Shown here piece after piece: positions 59,456 to 64,000 of a stretch of 64,000 nt of DNA (the first letter of the stretch is position 1; the number at the start of each line of letters is the position of its first letter). The notes below the pieces were generated by a model. That model was not told the origin of the DNA and searched no databases. It worked only from the letters and a program-made list of their open reading frames with translations. This DNA is from Aristolochia californica (taxonomy: Eukaryota; Streptophyta; Magnoliopsida; Piperales; Aristolochiaceae). The stretch covers positions 22,140,157 through 22,204,156 of the forward strand of contig JARWKL010000016.1 of NCBI GenBank assembly GCA_029961685.1, read 5' to 3'. A program made the position numbers and the translations under genes.

Positions 59456-62400
59456 ATGAATGCACCTGATCGTTACGAGCGCTTTGTTGTCCCCGAAGGA
59501 ACAAAAAAGTAGCGATTTCTTCTCTGTATTGGTCTTTTTATTTTCTACCCATATCTTTACTGTCATTCCAGACTTTGTGCATCCTTAAGTTAATCTATAT
59601 TCGAATTTAGAAAAACTTTATCTTTATTGTGTGTTACCACTACTGGACAGGGTCTCGTATGAGAGAGATACAAAAATAATCAATGCCGCTTCTTTCACCA
59701 TTGAGAGAGAAGATCATACTGTTGGGAACGTTCTTCGCATGTAAATCCCCTTTCTCTATTCATCTCTATCTCCGTCTCCCTCTGCCACTTCTGATATCCG
59801 TTAGCTCTTTCTCTCTTACACCCACTGACATTGGCTAGCTCTGTTGTACCGTAAATAAGGAGTTTTGTAAAGTTAGTTAATTATTCATATTTTAAGATTC
59901 GATACTGTGTTTGTTCATTAGTTATCTCATTATCCATCAGTTCACTGATGTAAATTCCTTTCCCTATTTTTTTTCTTCTTGGGATCAATGCTTTTCCTGC
60001 ATATATTCCAAACAAACAGATGCATTCTTACTGGCTGTGCTTACAGTGGTCCTTCAATAAATTGACGATATTCTAACCATTCACCGTTGTTTTGCAATAA
60101 ATTCTCTTCTTTTTTATTAATTGTTGATTGCAATAATTAATTAGTTATGTCTCGTGTCTAATTTCTATTTTGACTATCTTCTTCAAACATAATCATGACG
60201 CAAGGTGTTAAGATCCTATGGGATTGTACCTAGGTATGGGTGTTGGTTTGGACTATCCTAATAAAGGATAGACTCGAGAGAGCGTACTTTTGTTTTTATA
60301 TTCTATCAGTTTTTATGCTTTTAGAGTATTGGTTAGGTACTTAACATGTGGCATCAAAGCAAACATCACGTTTCGTGTTCAAACCCAGATGTTGGTGACC
60401 TATGAAAAAGTGTACTTACTTGTTGTTAGAGTGAAGTCGTCATAAAGGCGGAAAAGGGCTATCTGATCTGGAATGAAGCTGAAAAAGAGTGCACTATTGT
60501 GTCTCAGATGGGGCGACCATAGAAAAGGCTACCTGATGCCAAAGTGAGAGTTGTAAAAGAATAAAATGTAAAAAAAGTGAGAGGGCCACATGTTCCAGAA
60601 GTGGACCATCGTGGATGTTGGCATGGAAGCAAGTGGGATTTTATAATCTAGAGAGGGCTAAACTGGGTATGGGTGCTAACTTGAGCTAATCTAGCTTGTG
60701 TTAGGTCTAAGGGCCTAATTTTTTTGTTTTCCAGTAATTTTGTAGCTTTTTGGCATATTGCTGAGGTACTCAATATAAGTAGAGGTTTGTACTTGATGAC
60801 ATCTCAATTTTCACTTGTAGTTGGATTTTTATTGGAAAAGTTTGGCTACAACCATTATTTTACCTTTTGACAAGTTGGCTATTGAGATCTCTAGATATTA
60901 GCTTCTCAAGGTTGATCACAAAGTGATGAAAGGAATGTTGAAGTAACACTTGCAATAAAACCCTTTATGCTTCAGTCCAAATCTGCCTTGCTCATGATTA
61001 AGTGTACACTTTAGTTTACTCGAGGAGCATTTAAATATTGCAGTTCTGTCCAGGTTTTGGATTCATGTTTTAGTTGCTGAGATCTTGAAGAGTGAGCCAC
61101 TGGCATCCTTTGGTGGCTGAATCTTTCTTGAACAAGCAAAAGTTAAAAATGAAATTTGTAGAGGGAAATTCTGGAATCCCTTATTCCAGTTTTATTATTC
61201 ATTTTACTGATTAAGATGCCTGATGAGTAACATTGCACTGTTCTGTGAAGTGTCCAGTTCCTGGGTTGGAGTCCTTATTAATAGCTGAAAGGACTATAGC
61301 AGGCTTGTGGTAAATGAATACACCATTGTCTACTGGACGGTGGCATACCTTCTTGATTTTTTGACTTTTTTTTATGGTTTTATTACATTTCCACATAACT
61401 GCCTTTCTCCTATCTGTTTAAAATGGAATTATTAAAACCAGGGCTTGGTCACCTTTTCTCTTCATAATTTTTTTGTTATTGTTGTTCAGTAGGTCTTTGC
61501 CTTTGAGCTATAAGTTTGTTACAAACCAGAATGTGATCCCATCATATGGGTTTATAAATATCTTTCTATCTATAATTTGGTACCCATTTACTTTCCCATA
61601 ATTTCACTACCCTCTTCTCCTTCATAGAAAATTTCGTTAAAAGCTGAAATTTACCCTAAGAAAAAGGAAAAAAAGACTATTTGTGCTACAGTTAAAGAAA
61701 ACGATGTCTATATGGTTAAAATCCTGAAGCCTAAATGTTTCTTGATACTAGGGTGGGGCAATGATGTCTAAGAAAGGTGCTCTTCTTCTCCTATACCCTG
61801 CTTGAAGGGAAAGAAAGGAGTTAAATAAGAAAAATCAATTTGAGTGGACTAACTATAGTTTCACATTGAAAAGAAATAAAAAACAAAAATCTTGGGGGAG
61901 TATTTTTAGAAGGTAGATTTGTCAGTAAAAACCTAAATCATTATTGTATGTTATTTATATGTTGATATTCTTTATAGCTTTTTCATTCTATCGCTTTATT
62001 TATTTGCTTTGGCTGCACAGGCAGTTGCACAGGGACCCAAATGTTCTATTTGCTGGTTACAAACTTCCTCATCCTCTTCAGTACAAAATCATAGTTAGGG
62101 TTAGTTCTTTTCTGTCTCTGGTAGCTCATCAAGTTTTGATATATACCTTTGGTTCTCCATCTTCATCATTAAACTTATTTTGTACTTTCAGTTCATAGGA
62201 TTATGTTTTTTGAAAAAAATGTCATTTCTTTTCAATAGTTGCAGTGCGAAGAATTATGATTATTTATTTGGGTCTTGCAGATTCACACGACAAGCCAATC
62301 TTCCCCAATGCAGGCATATAATCAAGCCATCAATGACCTAGACAAGGAGCTAAACCATTTGAAGGAGAATCTTGAGGTTTGATTTTTTTCCCCTTTAAAA

Positions 62401-63222
62401 TCCGTTTGTAGGTGTAACTAAGGAAAATAAAGGAACAAAAAAGCAAACATGCTTTCTTCAAAAGAACCAAATTCCTCATACAGATAGCCATGGAAAACAG
62501 TTGTCATTTTTTTTTCTTTAGCCTTTTGTGATGGGATGATCATCTTTTTAAATGTTTGATAACATTGGAGGAGGTATTTTACTGTGTTATAAGAACTGGA
62601 TAAGCCATTTATCTAGGTAGGTGGCTGGTCTGGTTCAACAGCTGGTGTTGTCATAATGTTGTTATACACAGAATATAAGAAAATATAAAAAAAGTAATGG
62701 ATGCCCTTTCCATCTACAGGAGGGAGAGAGCCTGTGCTCACATTGGCAACATGTGGACAAATATTCCAGAAGCTAGGGGGATTGGTGCCCTCAGTTTTCT
62801 TTGAAACAAGACCTTCATCAACGACTGTGCAGTGTTAGTGGTTGGAAACATAGTTCCCCGACCTGGATTCAAGAACCAACTCAGGCACCTAAAAACATAG
62901 GTCAGGTTGCCTGAATCTAGTTAGAGACTTGTGAGTCCACTAACCTGACTCAGGGCAAGTGCCATCCCTGCCCTGCTCCTCCATGCCCCCTCCCAAGTCC
63001 AAATCAACCCAGCAGAGTCATCGGTTGATTCGGCAGGTTAAAAAACCATAGTTGGAAACCCATTGTCCATGATTGATATCAGATCTAACTTCCAGGATAA
63101 ATGCATTTGATACATGTGTTCAGTAGTGTTTGTTTGTACTATTCATGATTTTCATTTAACTTTGTTACTCATTTTTTTTGCAGGCAGAGGTTAAGAAGCA
63201 TTCCACGCCCATGGAGTACTAA
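59456..63222 (+). CDS. NRPB11: RNA polymerase II subunit RPB11
   Basis: Five exons: 59456-59508, 59651-59740, 62021-62099, 62281-62376, 63184-63222, giving 118 aa; Arabidopsis NRPB11 is about 116 aa. The sequence starts [20 protein letters not shown] and includes [60 protein letters not shown] and [17 protein letters not shown]. This covers the whole alpha-like dimerisation fold. RPB11 pairs with RPB3 to start assembly of RNA polymerase II in the nucleus; the pair corresponds to the bacterial alpha dimer. The short last exon ([12 protein letters not shown]) is the variable C-terminus. Intron 2 (59741-62020) is long and holds a TRIM-like element. Confidence 0.95.
60206..60777 (+). mobile_element. 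Degenerate TRIM-like element in RPB11 intron 2
   Basis: Two diverged direct repeats of roughly 140-160 bp, about 60206-60346 and 60616-60777. Both start TGTT, share TGGGTATGGGTG, TTTTTGTTTT and GAGGTACT or TAGGTACT, and end near AACA or ATA. After the left copy comes TGTGGCATCAAAGC, similar to the copia-type primer site (TGGTATCAGAGC). The internal part is non-coding. No clear target duplication found; ends are approximate. Confidence 0.5.
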
Positions 63223-64000
63223 TCCCATAGACCTCTGGTAGCTTCACTGATGAACCATATCTTGCAATCTGTTGTAATGAGCTCAGCTATTACTTGTGCT
63301 GCCTTGTAAATTGGCCATCCAGAAACTAAACTAGAACTTGACTGGATAATCTGATTTGCTGATGGAGAGTTTTGGCATTAATCATTGATGTCACAGGTTA
63401 TCTTTATTTTATGTTCTCCTTGGCTGGGTAACTCTCTAGTTGATGACTGCTGCTTATTCTATATACCTTCGGATGAGGACGAACCAAAAGAAATTGGGTC
63501 ATCTGCTACTCAAGTCAGGGAAAGGAAACTCTGGTTTTTTCAAATGCATTTGACTGTCTATGTGAGTAATTAGCTCTCAAACACGGCTCCTCGTGTGTTA
63601 AGTTAGTTGTGCTGAAGTATCTTCCTTGTCGGAGATCAAGGTCTCCAGATCTTTGCAATATTCCATTCTAAGGTTTTGCAGATGTTGGAGGTTCTATGTA
63701 ATCACTGGATTGAACGGAGACCTCAACTTGCTACAACAACTGAATGTTAGGAAGCATAGATTTGAGAAGTTTCTAACATTCTTAGTGGTTCCCTTGCAAA
63801 TGCTCTCCAAATTTGGAAGAGTTTCCAATTGTAAGGTCCTTGAACCAGGAAGCATAGCTCTAACTTCCCCTGTTCTTGATTCTTTCTTGATAAAAAATCT
63901 TGTTGCAACCCAGAAGAGTCAAATTGTCTATCCTCTTTTAGAGATGGTAGTTTAGGAGGTTGATTAGAGCAGGGTATTATATTTTTAAGGTAATGAAGGA
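63223..64000 (+). other. Downstream of RPB11, nothing identified
   Basis: The first few hundred bases are probably the RPB11 3' UTR. A plus-strand open stretch at 63626-63955 codes for a 109 aa sequence I do not recognise, without a standard ATG start. No other feature seen before the window ends. Confidence 0.35.

Noticed and set aside
63626..63955. 109-codon plus-strand open frame after RPB11
   Set aside because: No standard ATG start, no recognised domain, and no splice support in the remaining sequence. Noted as unidentified only.

Overview
This 64 kb window is nuclear DNA of a flowering plant, most likely a dicot or other non-grass species. The genes are split by many AT-rich GT-AG introns, they match plant-only families, and the gaps hold plant-type miniature LTR elements and a LINE. 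I found nine protein-coding genes by joining exons by hand, using splice sites, reading phase and family resemblance. Eight are complete and one is cut by the left edge. No tRNA, rRNA or CRISPR array was seen. Family names come from remembered sequences, not from a search.

Layout, left to right: (1) <1-531, minus, APO4-type mitochondrial protein, partial. (2) 2366-7941, plus, plant BRCA1, head-to-head with APO4 across an AT-rich gap; two E2F-like sites lie in its promoter. (3) 8488-13391, minus, GALT2-type hydroxyproline O-galactosyltransferase with a TRIM element in an intron. (4) 15190-23281, minus, HEMERA/pTAC12, whose 4.1 kb intron 4 holds microsatellites, a three-TDR TRIM array, a dead LINE and an LTR-like insertion. 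(5) 24.1-32.4 kb, a long gene-poor stretch of simple repeats and local duplications. (6) 33502-39424, plus, ARF6 with a miR167 site and a leader full of short uORFs. (7) 41410-45396, minus, a long remorin. (8) 48769-50746, minus, a plant protein of unknown function with a six-codon first exon. (9) 52900-56838, minus, a metallo-beta-lactamase-fold hydrolase with a 138 bp tandem duplication just past its stop. (10) 59456-63222, plus, RNA polymerase II subunit RPB11, with a very short (251 bp) TRIM upstream and a second degenerate TRIM-like element in intron 2.

The genes do not form a pathway; this is ordinary plant gene order. The most unusual content is the set of miniature LTR elements: two have perfect 5 bp target-site duplications and one has a near-perfect one. 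No novel multi-gene system was found.
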